NCBI GenBank assembly: GCA_950295325.1
Contig: OX485804.1
Span: 35,960,001 to 36,024,000, forward strand
DNA from: Polytrichum commune
Taxonomy: Eukaryota > Streptophyta > Polytrichopsida > Polytrichales > Polytrichaceae
DNA length: 64,000 nt
Direction of reading: 5' to 3'
Below are positions 1 to 10,918 of this stretch, piece after piece. The notes below the pieces were generated by a model that saw only the letters and a program-made list of their open reading frames with translations, did not search any database and had not been told where the DNA came from. The number at the start of each line of letters is the position of its first letter. Position 1 is the stretch's first letter. A program made the position numbers and the translations under genes.

Positions 1-215
1 CATCAAACTACTTGTTAGTCAATGTAGCAGCACTCTAAGGAGAATACCCAATACTCTAACCAAGATGCCACTTTTATTGACAAATGTGAAAGCACTCTAA
101 AGAGACTACACGGTACTCTAACCATCAAACCACTCATAAGCACAAATATAGTATCACCGTAAAGAAGCCACTTGATTTATAACCATCACACCACTACTAA
201 GCACAATTGTAGGAA
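1..215. repeat. Short tandem repeat in an intron
   Basis: About three and a half degenerate units of roughly 60 bp. Each has the shape CATCAAAC..ACT..., then AAGCACAAAT.TAG, then CACTCTAAAGAGACTAC and TACTCTAAC. The array lies downstream of a good splice donor at 270-275 (minus strand), so it belongs to an intron of the RING-type host gene whose remaining exons lie left of the window. No coding potential is seen. Confidence 0.55.
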
Positions 216-275
216 ATTCAGCCAAATATCAAAGCTCACTCAAAACCCACTGAAAAGTGGTGATGAAATACTTAC

Positions 276-630
276 TGCTGGGTACTTCATCTGTGTTCTC
301 TTGAATCAAAGCTTGTAGCAAGTCTTCACGTTGACATTTTAGACCTAGCTTCTCGGATTCCACCTTCAGTTCCTCGTCCAAGGCACGAAACCCCCACGAA
401 GTCCACCACTGTGGATGAAACAAAGTATCACAAGCATTGCACTTGTTTGAGTGTCTTGCAAGCTCCGCAATGCAAAATGGGTGAAACATGTGCATACAAG
501 GGGCCACCACTACGTCCATACAGGAATACCATCTACCACAAAATGCACATGCAGAGACATCAATCTGCCATGGAAGATCAACTAATCTATGAGAACTAGG
601 GTTAAGAACAGGTTTTGGCCACAAGGACAC
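276..630 (-). pseudogene. RING-H2 part of host gene, cut off by the retrotransposon
   Basis: This is the 3' part of the host exon interrupted at 626-630. It reads in frame from the insertion point to a consensus donor (GTAAGT, minus strand, 275-270), after which the gene leaves the window. It encodes a C3H2C3 RING-H2 signature: C-x2-C-x13-C-x-H-x2-H-x2-C-x10-C-x2-C, about residues 410-449 of the uninterrupted protein, including CMHMFHPFC. A Trp-rich stretch and a short charged helix follow. RING-H2 domains usually recruit E2 enzymes for ubiquitin transfer; that role is inferred here. The segment is now separated from its N-terminal half by 11.5 kb. I do not recognise the specific family. GACAC at 626-630 is one copy of the target-site duplication. 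Confidence 0.75.
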
Positions 631-2777
631 TGTGAGGCCAAACCCCCCACCCTTAAGCGTCCGTAGTCCGAGTAGTGGGTTTGGGCTCACATTCCTCCGC
701 GGTACTGGATTTGGACTTGGATGAGTCCATAGTGCAAGGTTCACCCTTCAAGTGGTCTTGGATTTAACTGGAATTTCACGTTTAACAACTCAATGTACGA
801 TTTCAATACGTATGTGGAGAATGCACAAGTTAACTATGTTATTTTAACCTCCTTATGCTCGGGTGCTATTTTGTCTTTGTTTGCTTCTAACGTCCATCCG
901 GCCGCTTTAGCTACACAAGCCCTTAAGGATATCCCTCTCCTAAATGGAGTCCGTGCCGTTGACTCTATACTACCACTTGAACTATCACTTGTGTATTCCG
1001 TATCGCTACTATAAGAGGTCTCACTTGGTGTCTCCATACCGTACATAAGCCTTTAAGTATTAAGAAATACTTATGTGACTTATGTCAATCTCTCCCTCGC
1101 ACCTTTGGTCTTTGCTTCCTTTGTCTTGCCATCGCGAGAGTGCTCCACATTCTCCATTAATTTGTGCACGTGGTTTATTTTTAAAGAGAGGATGCAAGTG
1201 TTAAAAAAACACTATTCTCTATAGTCAATCTCAAATACATTTACTTGTGAAAGCCACACATAACACTAACTAGCATAATGTAACTAACTACTTGTCTATG
1301 AGCTAATTAGGTAGGCTATCTACTAAGCTCCTTCATGAACCCATCTCTTTACTTTCTAATTACATAAACCTAGCTCCTTCATAAACCCAGCTTCTTAGCT
1401 TCTAACTAAACAAACCCAGCTCCTTCATAAACCCAGCTCCTTCATGAACCCAGCTCCTTAGCTTCTAACTAAACAAACCCAGGTCCTTCATAAACCCAGC
1501 TCTTTACTTTCTAACTAAACAAACCCAGCTCCTTCATAAACCCAGCTCCTTCATGAACCCACAACTTTGTAGTTGTAATCCCCAACTACCTCACTAATTA
1601 TTCAAGCCCTTAACTAATCTTCCTACCTAATTTCCCTAATTCTACTAACAACCCCTTTCTAATCACACAATTCTTCTCTAATCCTAAAATCCTAAAATCC
1701 TAGAGAGGAGAGGGGGAGAGAGAATTTCCTAACTTCACTAAGACCAACTAATCCACACAAGTATATTTTTGCACTCATTACAACATCAAGTGCTCAACTC
1801 TTAAACATGGAACTTGCAACCACGTGTATTCAAAACATGAACTTTAAGTACCACAAATTGGAATCATGAATTAACTTTAAAATCCTTCACGTCAACACTA
1901 ATTCTACCAAGAGGTCAAGCCTTCTTCAAGGCTAACAAGCCTTGGCTCTCAAACTAAAAACTAAGCACACACATGTGCTCCAATATGGCTTCCCACACCC
2001 ACACTTATAACTCGTGGGGTGCCTTGGAGCACAAAGGAAAGAGAGGATGAGTGAGGGAAGAATGAGGGATTATATAGTAAGCTTGAGGGGGTGAGCACCC
2101 TCAAGGCTCACGATAAGCCCTTGAGATTTCCTCCTACTTAGTAGGCGCCAATCCTATCTTCTAAGCCTTCCTCCCTCAAATGATCAACAAGGATCCTAAT
2201 TCGAACATTTAACTAGCCTTGGCTTTCTACCTACCACACTTTACCAAACTTGGGATGCTTCAACCCAAACTTAGCCTCCTTCGCTTTCCGCCGCCATAAC
2301 TTTCTCCCCTTACTTTCCCAAATCGTCGCTCACCACTTAATTCAAACCACGATGCTTAACTCGTGATTTGATTGGTGCTTTGAGAATTTGCTTATCCTCC
2401 ACCTTGCATTCTTCCTTGGGCCTTCCCCATTAAGTGGCCATGATGAGGTGGTCCACTTGTGCGCTCCATGTGATCCTCCATTCATCCCAATTCGAATGCA
2501 CTTGCCTCTTGAGTCACTTTGGTTGTCTCCATCCATTTGTACTAGCCTACTCACTAACTACTCAATCCAAGTTCTCCTTACCTATCCTCATTCACTCAAA
2601 TCCTTCCGAAGGTAAAAACACAATAACAACTCACATCCTAGCCTCTTACAACATGGTACTTCTAAGACTAACATTTCACTCTTTTTATATTTTTGTGAAG
2701 TAACATGCTACTTCAAAGTGCATCAACTAACGTTTCAAGGGTCTAAGACTAAATGTGGGCACCCTTTTGGGCTCACA
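631..2777 (-). repeat. 3' LTR of the Gypsy element
   Basis: Direct repeat of 9988-12134, with TG...CA ends and a 6-bp terminal inverted repeat (TGTGAG/CTCACA). On the minus strand U3 begins at 2777. A TATA-like box lies at 2077-2070. The LTR ends at 631, directly against the host RING exon. Short ORFs inside it are the same in both LTRs and show no recognisable domain. Confidence 0.95.
1325..1561. repeat. Tandem subrepeats in the LTR (3' copy)
   Basis: Degenerate array built from AGCTCCTTCATAAACCC and AGCTTCTAACTAAACAAACCC segments, about nine short units. It lies in the R/U5 half of the LTR. Confidence 0.75.
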
Positions 2778-2781
2778 TAAT

Positions 2782-2798
2782 TGGCGACCATCGGGGGA
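2782..2798 (+). other. Second PBS-like motif at the opposite internal edge
   Basis: Four bases (TAAT) inside the 3' LTR, the plus strand reads TGGCGACCATCGGGGGA, which looks like a primer binding site facing the wrong way. A polypurine tract would be expected here on the minus strand, and none is evident: the minus strand reads pyrimidine-rich CATCCCCCG. The spacer and first bases (TAATTGGYG) mirror the real PBS side. Confidence 0.4.
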
Positions 2799-2838
2799 TG
2801 AATCCAAACATCTCTTGCTCCAAGGGTAAGTTGCCTAG

Positions 2839-5800
2839 TCAAGCTCGGTACTCCTTACATCTACTTCCCGATGTACGGGTAGGAAAGAGCTCACCATTCA
2901 ACGTTTCCAATTGAATTGAATTATTAGGAAAGACCTCATAGACAAGGTAAGGTCCTAACCATACCGCATTGAATTTCGCCGGAAATTCAAGCTTTCGTGC
3001 GTCTTGAATCATGACCATCATTCCCGGTGTTAGGGCCCTTCTCTTATGTCGTTTGTCGAAAGTAATCTTTCTCCTTCTTTGGATTGCCTCAATATGTTGA
3101 GCCGCCATTCTCCTCCCTTCGTCAAGTGCTTCCAAATCGGTTAGTCGATTTCGTAAGGATTGACTTTCGGTAAGTCTCGTACTCACGGCCACCCTAAGTG
3201 ACTCGACTTCATATTCGATTGGTAGTGTCGCTTCAAGACCATAGACTAAGGAAAATGGTGTAGCACGCGTAGTTACCTTATAGGTTGTACGGTATGCCCA
3301 AAGTGCCGCCGTTAGTTTCGTATCCCAATCCCGCTTCGAGTCTATAACCGTCTTGCGTAGTATACTCACCAAAATTCCGTTAACCCTTTCCGTTTGTCCA
3401 TTGGTTTGTGGGTGGTAGGGAGTAGTCTTCCGGTGATCAATTTTAAATTTCTCTGTCATCTCTCGAATCAAGTCATTCAAAAAGTGAGTACCCCTATCGC
3501 TTACTAGGATCTTCGGCACCCCGAACCGCGAAATTATGTTTTCGTACATAAATGTTGCCGCGTGTTCCGCCGTGTCGGTCTTCACCGCTTTGGCTTCCGC
3601 CCACTTGGTGAGGTATTCGGTTGCCACCACAATATATTTCATTCCTTTTGAAGATTGGGGATGGACCTCACCCACATAGTCGATGCCCCATTTTTCGAAA
3701 GGAATTAAGGGTAATAATACATGTAAAGGCATCTCCATTCTAAGGTCGTTTCGGGCATACCGTTGGCAAGCGTCGCATTTCCTTACATAGTCATGGGCGT
3801 CCTTAAATAGTGTAGGCCAAAAGTAGCCCGCTCTAAGTATTTTTTGCCCGGTGAGTTGACCCGAGAAGTGACCGCCGCAAGCGCTATCGTGGCAAGCGAT
3901 TAAAATCGCTTCAACCTCCGTTTTTGACACGCATCGTCGTAAAATACCATCGGACCCCCTTCTAAACAACCTATGGCCCACTACAACAAATTGCCTACTA
4001 TTTACCCTCACCTTCCTTCTCTCTTCTTTTGTCCACTCTTTGGGCAACTTGTGGGTTGTTAGAAATTCCACTATGCCCGCATACCACGCCGGTGTAGAAG
4101 TGACCACAAAGAGGCTATCATCTACTAACATATCATTTACCGGATTTTTTCCTATCTCCTCCGACAACCTAGACAAGTGGTCCGCTTGTAAATGCATACG
4201 ACCCGGTTTATATTCCACCGTGTAGTCGAATTCTTCTAATAACAAAACCCACCTAGCTAACCTACCACTTAACTCCGCCTTGTTAATTAGATACTTGATA
4301 GCCATGTGGTCAACAAAAAATACAACCGGGTTGCACATGAGGTAATGCCTAAACTTTTTAACGGAAAACACCATGGCTAGGCACTCCCTCTCCGTTGTAG
4401 AGTAGTTTCTTTCGGCGGGGGTCAATTGCTTACTCGCATAAGCTATAGGTTGATCCTTCTCTTTTTCTCCCGTTGCTTGACAAAGCACACTCCCTATTGC
4501 CACATTACTAGCATCACAATAGACGTGAAAAGGTTTACCCCAATTGGGTGGTATCAACACCGGATAGGTGCTCAACCTATCCCGCAATTCCTCAAAGGCT
4601 TTTTGACAAGCATCCGTCCACTCGAATTTGACATCCTTTTTGAGCAAATGGGTAATAGGCACCGCTATCTTTGAAAAATTAGGAATAAGTTCCCGGTACC
4701 ATCCCACATGTCCTAACAACTTAGAGATCCCCTTGGAATTGGTTGGAGTTGCCAAGTCGCTTATGGCCGCAATCTTATCCGGATCGGGTTCTCTACCTTT
4801 CTCACTAACAACATAACCCAAAAACACTCCCTTATTCACTCCCAAAAATGTCTTATCCGGGTTCAATGCTAACCTCATCTTCCTACACCTAACCAATGCC
4901 TCCCTAACACAATGTAGGTGATCATCCACATTACTTTGTGTGCTAAAATCGTCCACAAAGACGGTCATGGATTTGAACAACAAGTCGGTGAAGATATACA
5001 TTACTAATCGTTGGAAAGTAGCCGGGGCATTACATAACCCAAATGGCATCACTACCCACACAAAAGTACCCCAAGGTGTAGTAAAAGCCGTTTTATGGAT
5101 ATCTTGGAGGGCTATGGAAATTTGATTATAACCCGCATACCCATCCATAAAGGTATATCGCGAATGACCTCCAACCTCCTCAAGCAACAAGGTGATAAAA
5201 GGTAAGGGGAAGTGATCCTTTTGTGTGCACGAATTCAATTTCCTATAGTCGACACAAACCCTTAATTTCCCATTTTTTTTCTTTACTAAGACCATAGGAG
5301 AAACCCAATCCGTGATTTCCACCGGCTTGATAAACCCGGCCTTCAATAACCTTTCCAATTCCGCTTTCACCAACAATTGCAATTGAGGATTCATCCTCCT
5401 CTCCTTTTGTCTAATTGGCCTCGCCCCCGGAATTAAAGGAATCCGGTGCTCTACCATTTCCCTAGGAATTCCCTTAAGCTCATCGTAGGACCATGCAAAA
5501 GTATCACTAAACTCATCCACCAAATTGCTATACTCCCTAACCTCTTTCTCCCCCAATTTGGAGCCCATCTTCATTTGTCGGGTTTTTCCATTCTTTAATT
5601 TCACATCCACGTACCGCCAATCCGCTTCCGACACATATGCTTGTTCCTCTTTGTTCCGATACCAATCGGAAGGCACATTGGGGTAATCTTTCACATCTTG
5701 ACCTACAACTATCCCCGTAGACGTGGTCTTGAAATGTAAAGGCTCCTCCAATTTTGATGACTCAATAATCACATCCTCCTCTTGAGTCCCATCTACATGA

Positions 5801-8800
5801 ATTAAACTAACCTCACCCTCTTCCACGGCATCTACCCAAGGTGTTAATCCACCGCTAACCCACTCTTCCTCGGTGAGCACCTCACATGGCTCCAACAATG
5901 AGCCCTCTCCTAAACTAACACTAGGAAATTCACTCCCTAAGCCTACTTGGTGAAATGTAACCATTACATCAACCTCGGACTCGGGGTACTCCCTTAGCCA
6001 TTGGGCATAATCCCCATTATCCCCATAATTGTAAAAATTAGGACCTAGACTTCCCGAGCCCGAATCTATAACAACCCTTTGACCTTCGGGATGGACGACT
6101 CCCACCAATGCCTTGCCAATCTCATTCTCGTTTAAGTCATCAATTTCCTTCTCCAATGGCAAATACATCTCCTTCTCCATCCATCCTTCTAATGAACCAA
6201 TGGACACTATGACCCTATTACCCTCCGGACCATAAGTGATGGATGGTTTAGGTCCACCCCAATTGACCATAGCATTCGCCATCCGCAACCAAGGCCTACC
6301 TAGCAAAATGGGGAAGGTGTCCTTGTTGGAGTGCATTTTAATGACATGGAAGGTGACCAAGTACTCCTCACCTCCCGTAGTCATTCTACAATCCTTGATC
6401 ATCCCCAAAGGCGTAGTCGAACTTTGATTTGCCATATTTATGACCAAAGGTGAAGGCCCCGTGAGTCCAAGTCCCAATTTTTTCATAGTATCCTCCGGTA
6501 GTATATTTAGACTACTCCCTCCGTCGACTAGCACATTAGGAACCACCTTATCTACTATAACAACTTCTATTTCTATAGCTTTCACGTGTCTTCCACCTTG
6601 TGATTGGATCCTAGCGGCTATTTTAGCTTTCACCTTCCTCATCCTCTTGTGTACCGGCATTCCCTCCTTTAATGTTTTCCTTGCCGTGGGTGAAATTTCC
6701 AATAGTTGGCCGAAAGTAATATCCGCCTTGAGTGTACTAAGGTCCGCCCACAAGTCGTACCCGGTAGATCTTTCCACCTTAGAATTACCCACTACGTCGA
6801 ATTCGTCTACGGGAACCCCCGGTCCTTCCCATTCACCCACATCGCTATTATCCAAGTCATGTACCGCATTAGTCCTCTCCCTATCTTGTAAAATTATATT
6901 TTCCCTCTCCACATCCTTAGTAGCTCTTCTAGCTACCCTATCCAACTCGGAGAGATTAATCTCTTCATCCGAAGAGTAATTTCCTTGCTCTCCTATTCCT
7001 ACCTCCAACGGGGCATCCCCTCTTCTAGCCCTAGTAGTTACCGCTAGTGCAGGTGCTTCTTCAACCACACCCTTACCCTTCACTAACTCATATGTAATAG
7101 CATTGGTGTGAGGAGGCCATTGACTTTGCTCCTCTCCAATTCTCGTTGGGAGAGGAAGCATGTCATCACATGTGGCCTCCAACACTCCATCCATGAACCT
7201 AACATCTTGGGAGTTAGATGGTCCCGGATCCGTTGGAGGCGCTTGTCTCCCGTTACTACCATTAGGTGGAACTCCTTGTCTATTTTGTATTGGAATGTAA
7301 CCGGTTGTAGTTTGCAAGCCCGCCGGTGGATGAAAAGTTTGCCTAGCATTACTATGGTCATAGTATAAGTTAGGTGGCCTAAGTTCATTGGCCGGTACTC
7401 CTTGTGGCCTAGCACCTCGCATATTATCCCTTGCTTGTTGTTGTGGATTAGCCACCGGGTAAGGGACATTAATTATTTTGTCCGGTTGGCGACACGTATC
7501 CGAGGGATGACTTCCTCCACAATTGCTACAATTAAACTCTTGACCTTCGGACCAACATTGTCCTTGAGCGTGCCACCTTCCACAAAAGGGATGAAATTCC
7601 TTCTTCTCTAAATTTTGGCCACCTTGCCCTCTAGGTTGTGGTCCTCTATTGCTTCCATTTCCATAGTGAGGTGGCGCTTGACCTCGTTGATTTTGTTGAG
7701 GTGGGTTACCGTTTCCTCTTTGGTCACGGTTTTGTCCACTTCTACAAAATTGACGCGTGTGGCCCGGTTGGCCACATTGGACACACCATAATCCGGAAGA
7801 ATGCCTACCCGACTCAACCGGGGGTGGAGGCCCCGGTTGTTGACTCCGGATCATTAATGACATTTGATCCGTGAGGCTTTGCATTTGTTTTATCATAGCC
7901 TCTTGGAATCCTAGTTGGCTAGCACCTAGTCTTCTCTCAACCTCCTCCAAGTGTGGATCCGTTCTAGGGGCCGGTAGTGCCAAAAGAGGTGCCGGTTCCC
8001 TAACCGCTAAAGGTCGGGGGCCGGTGTCCACAATGGCATATGGAATTTGGTTCTCATACTTAGCGGGTTCTACCGCTACCACCCTAGGGCGTATGGGGAT
8101 GAATTGTGGGATCAATTCATCCTCCCTTCTCCATAGCCTTTCGTGATCTTTATCCAAGTTTTCAATATCTCTAGCCGCACGCTTGGCATCCGCCAAGGTC
8201 AAGGGATTCCTTTCTAGAACACCCCTAATAGTTCCGGACTTAAAAAACCCTTGAATGAAAAATTGCTTTAGCGTGTCGTCGTTGAGCATGGTACCCACAA
8301 ATCTAGTGCACACTAAATCAAACCTCCTAATGTAAGCCGAAATTTCTTCCTCCCTTCCTTGCTTCAATGACGACAATGCCCTTAATGCGGTACTTTGACC
8401 CACTTCCGGCCTAAATTCGTTAAGAAACTCCCTTTGTAATTGTTCCCATCCCCTAAAATGTCCCTCGGCATGATCCCGATACCATTCATAGGCTTCCCCC
8501 TCTAGAGTGGTAGGAAACCACACTAACCAATAACCCGGGTCGGTTATGAGGAAGCTAGCCAACCGTTCGATATACCGTTCCATGTGCCGAGAGGGGTCCT
8601 CATCCTTGGTCCCATAAAATTTAGGGAGATGAGATGGCATATCCATCGCCGCTAAATTTTGTGGAACCACAATTGGTAGGCCTCTTGGCCTAACCAATGG
8701 GTCTATTGGAGGTATAGGAGGTATGGGCGGAATTGGGGGTATGGGTGGTGGATCCATCCCCCGTTCCTCGGCCATGGTGACCGGTGAACTATTCAACAAT

Positions 8801-9078
8801 CCCCTATCAACTTCTACCGGGAATTCTTCTCTAAGTGTGTAATTTTCCGAAGAAGTTTCACCACTCAATTTGGAGGGAGTGATCTCCTCTTCAAGTTGAG
8901 CTCCAAGTTCTAAGGTGTCTAGAATTGACCTAGTCCTAGGTTCGACGTTCAAACAACTCTCTATTCTAACATTATCTTGTTCTAATCTATCACTGATTTT
9001 AGAGGACCGCCTCTTTCGAGTAGATTTCTCTAGTCCTACTATCAAACTTGGTTTTTGTGAGCGAGTCCTACCTTGCAT
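2839..9078 (-). CDS. Gypsy gag-pol polyprotein (2079 aa, intact)
   Basis: One open frame encodes the whole polyprotein. Domains in order, with approximate residues: a proline/isoleucine PPI repeat (110-125); retrotransposon gag core around EAYEWYRDHAEG (about 195); a CCHC zinc knuckle (CVQCGQPGHTRQFC, about 431-445) and a second cysteine cluster (CSNCGGSHPSDTC, about 520); aspartic protease with DGGSS near 851; reverse transcriptase (YRKLN about 1275, FVDDF about 1373); RNase H (YCDAS about 1518); and integrase with an HHCC finger (about 1730-1778) and D-D-E core (GIDYVGE, VSDRGTHF, QTERVNG, about 1800-1895). There is no chromodomain. Gag and Pol share one frame with no frameshift or stop between them. 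All catalytic motifs are present, so the protein could be functional. The stop codon is only about 60 bp from the 3' LTR. The start is the first ATG of the frame. Confidence 0.95.
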   Translation of the reverse strand: MQGRTRSQKPSLIVGLEKSTRKRRSSKISDRLEQDNVRIESCLNVEPRTRSILDTLELGAQLEEEITPSKLSGETSSENYTLREEFPVEVDRGLLNSSPVTMAEERGMDPPPIPPIPPIPPIPPIDPLVRPRGLPIVVPQNLAAMDMPSHLPKFYGTKDEDPSRHMERYIERLASFLITDPGYWLVWFPTTLEGEAYEWYRDHAEGHFRGWEQLQREFLNEFRPEVGQSTALRALSSLKQGREEEISAYIRRFDLVCTRFVGTMLNDDTLKQFFIQGFFKSGTIRGVLERNPLTLADAKRAARDIENLDKDHERLWRREDELIPQFIPIRPRVVAVEPAKYENQIPYAIVDTGPRPLAVREPAPLLALPAPRTDPHLEEVERRLGASQLGFQEAMIKQMQSLTDQMSLMIRSQQPGPPPPVESGRHSSGLWCVQCGQPGHTRQFCRSGQNRDQRGNGNPPQQNQRGQAPPHYGNGSNRGPQPRGQGGQNLEKKEFHPFCGRWHAQGQCWSEGQEFNCSNCGGSHPSDTCRQPDKIINVPYPVANPQQQARDNMRGARPQGVPANELRPPNLYYDHSNARQTFHPPAGLQTTTGYIPIQNRQGVPPNGSNGRQAPPTDPGPSNSQDVRFMDGVLEATCDDMLPLPTRIGEEQSQWPPHTNAITYELVKGKGVVEEAPALAVTTRARRGDAPLEVGIGEQGNYSSDEEINLSELDRVARRATKDVERENIILQDRERTNAVHDLDNSDVGEWEGPGVPVDEFDVVGNSKVERSTGYDLWADLSTLKADITFGQLLEISPTARKTLKEGMPVHKRMRKVKAKIAARIQSQGGRHVKAIEIEVVIVDKVVPNVLVDGGSSLNILPEDTMKKLGLGLTGPSPLVINMANQSSTTPLGMIKDCRMTTGGEEYLVTFHVIKMHSNKDTFPILLGRPWLRMANAMVNWGGPKPSITYGPEGNRVIVSIGSLEGWMEKEMYLPLEKEIDDLNENEIGKALVGVVHPEGQRVVIDSGSGSLGPNFYNYGDNGDYAQWLREYPESEVDVMVTFHQVGLGSEFPSVSLGEGSLLEPCEVLTEEEWVSGGLTPWVDAVEEGEVSLIHVDGTQEEDVIIESSKLEEPLHFKTTSTGIVVGQDVKDYPNVPSDWYRNKEEQAYVSEADWRYVDVKLKNGKTRQMKMGSKLGEKEVREYSNLVDEFSDTFAWSYDELKGIPREMVEHRIPLIPGARPIRQKERRMNPQLQLLVKAELERLLKAGFIKPVEITDWVSPMVLVKKKNGKLRVCVDYRKLNSCTQKDHFPLPFITLLLEEVGGHSRYTFMDGYAGYNQISIALQDIHKTAFTTPWGTFVWVVMPFGLCNAPATFQRLVMYIFTDLLFKSMTVFVDDFSTQSNVDDHLHCVREALVRCRKMRLALNPDKTFLGVNKGVFLGYVVSEKGREPDPDKIAAISDLATPTNSKGISKLLGHVGWYRELIPNFSKIAVPITHLLKKDVKFEWTDACQKAFEELRDRLSTYPVLIPPNWGKPFHVYCDASNVAIGSVLCQATGEKEKDQPIAYASKQLTPAERNYSTTERECLAMVFSVKKFRHYLMCNPVVFFVDHMAIKYLINKAELSGRLARWVLLLEEFDYTVEYKPGRMHLQADHLSRLSEEIGKNPVNDMLVDDSLFVVTSTPAWYAGIVEFLTTHKLPKEWTKEERRKVRVNSRQFVVVGHRLFRRGSDGILRRCVSKTEVEAILIACHDSACGGHFSGQLTGQKILRAGYFWPTLFKDAHDYVRKCDACQRYARNDLRMEMPLHVLLPLIPFEKWGIDYVGEVHPQSSKGMKYIVVATEYLTKWAEAKAVKTDTAEHAATFMYENIISRFGVPKILVSDRGTHFLNDLIREMTEKFKIDHRKTTPYHPQTNGQTERVNGILVSILRKTVIDSKRDWDTKLTAALWAYRTTYKVTTRATPFSLVYGLEATLPIEYEVESLRVAVSTRLTESQSLRNRLTDLEALDEGRRMAAQHIEAIQRRRKITFDKRHKRRALTPGMMVMIQDARKLEFPAKFNAVWLGPYLVYEVFPNNSIQLETLNGELFPTRTSGSRCKEYRA

Positions 9079-9964
9079 TCCATAAGAATCGATCGACCCT
9101 CACTTGACCACACATAATCCTAGCAATTCCCCTCTTAATATTTTCACTTGTCTTGGTGTGGTTATAATTTTTTTAGGAGGTGAGGAAAAGAACCTGCAAG
9201 CCCACTTAGGTGAAAGAATCCCAATAGGGGATAGGCATGTTCATGTTAATTTTTTGGTTAAGTCGGAGCATCACCTCCGCACCTTCCCGCAAATTAACAC
9301 TCACCACAATACCGATTGTGAGGGGGTGACCTTCCGAGTAGATTATGTTAAAAGTCGAGGCTTCACCCTTCAACTTCTCACACCATCCACAATTCGGGAA
9401 TTACCCTCTACAACGGATAACAACAATCACGAGTACAAAAGACATTCCTTAATTAGTTAATGAGTTCACTTTGAAGAAATAAACATACCTTGAGCAATCG
9501 CATCCTCCTGTGAGTTAGCACTCCCCTCAATCGTGACTCAATGTAACAACACCATAAACTTTGTGAAATATTAATTTAATCTAGAGCATGAAATGACAAC
9601 TCCCAAAACTTTGAGACTCACCCCGAGGTGAGTGTCAAAGTTCAATGTCCTAAGGTGAATTTACCCTCTAATGTTTTAATGAGCTACTCGGTTATAGGTT
9701 CCTTTTAAGTTCTTAGCAAATCCCCAAAAAGGTTGAGGACGTACCTTCGCCGCGCTCCTTCCTCAAAAATGAATTTGCGTAATTGACAATGCAATTCATT
9801 CCAAGGAATAGTTGAAATACAATGAATTCAAATGTAACCCAAAGAGAGAATACTTACCGAGTTTCGGGTGCTCCTTCCCTTCTCTCAAGTTTGTGTCTCC
9901 AATTTTTCCTAGTTGCCTCCAAGTCTCCTAGTCGCCTCCAAGTCTTGTAACTACCTTCCGCTTC
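9079..9964 (-). other. Retrotransposon 5' leader
   Basis: About 0.9 kb between the PBS and the gag-pol start. It probably holds packaging and translation-control sequence. A 118-codon plus-strand frame (9104-9460) matches nothing I know and is antisense to the leader. No splice-dependent extra ORF was recognised. Confidence 0.5.
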
Positions 9965-9983
9965 GCTCCCGGCGGACGCACCA
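9965..9983 (-). other. Primer binding site, probable tRNA-Arg type
   Basis: Four bases after the 5' LTR, the minus strand reads TGGTGCGTCCGCCGGGAGC. It begins with TGG, complementary to a tRNA CCA end, and fits an acceptor stem starting GCGTCCG. A stem of that kind resembles arginine tRNA (UCU), but the tRNA identity is from memory and uncertain. Confidence 0.6.
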
Positions 9984-10681
9984 ATTATGTGAGGCCAAAC
10001 CCCCCACCCTTAAGCGTCCGTAGTCCGAGTAGTGGGTTTGGGCTCACATTCCTCCGCGGTACTGGATTTGGACTTGGATGAGTCCATAGTGCAAGGTTCA
10101 CCCTTCAAGTGGTCTTGGATTTAACTGGAATTTCACGTTTAACAACTCAATGTACGATTTCAATACGTATGTGGAGAATGCACAAGTTAACTATGTTATT
10201 TTAACCTCCTTATGCTCGGGTGCTATTTTGTCTTTGTTTGCTTCTAACGTCCATCCGGCCGCTTTAGCTACACAAGCCCTTAAGGATATCCCTCTCCTAA
10301 ATGGAGTCCGTGCCGTTGACTCTATACTACCACTTGAACTATCACTTGTGTATTCCGTATCGCTACTATAAGAGGTCTCACTTGGTGTCTCCATACCGTA
10401 CATAAGCCTTTAAGTATTAAGAAATACTTATGTGACTTATGTCAATCTCTCCCTCGCACCTTTGGTCTTTGCTTCCTTTGTCTTGCCATCGCGAGAGTGC
10501 TCCACATTCTCCATTAATTTGTGCACGTGGTTTATTTTTAAAGAGAGGATGCAAGTGTTAAAAAAACACTATTCTCTATAGTCAATCTCAAATACATTTA
10601 CTTGTGAAAGCCACACATAACACTAACTAGCATAATGTAACTAACTACTTGTCTATGAGCTAATTAGGTAGGCTATCTACT

Positions 10682-10918
10682 AAGCTCCTTCATGAACCCA
10701 TCTCTTTACTTTCTAATTACATAAACCTAGCTCCTTCATAAACCCAGCTTCTTAGCTTCTAACTAAACAAACCCAGCTCCTTCATAAACCCAGCTCCTTC
10801 ATGAACCCAGCTCCTTAGCTTCTAACTAAACAAACCCAGGTCCTTCATAAACCCAGCTCTTTACTTTCTAACTAAACAAACCCAGCTCCTTCATAAACCC
10901 AGCTCCTTCATGAACCCA
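10682..10918. repeat. Tandem subrepeats in the LTR (5' copy)
   Basis: Counterpart of 1325-1561 at the constant LTR offset. The array has the same number and order of units in both LTRs, consistent with a recent insertion and no repeat slippage since. Confidence 0.75.

Noticed and set aside
793-1046. Paired short ORFs repeated in both LTRs (also at 10150-10403 and near 2342-2703/11699-12060)
   Set aside because: They occur twice only because the LTRs are duplicates; no conserved protein is visible.
4040-8146. Many plus-strand ORFs inside the Gypsy coding region
   Set aside because: They are antisense shadows of gag-pol and have no recognisable domains.
9104-9460. 118-codon plus-strand ORF in the retrotransposon leader
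   Set aside because: No known domain and antisense to the element; OTA elements can carry antisense ORFs, but nothing here identifies one.
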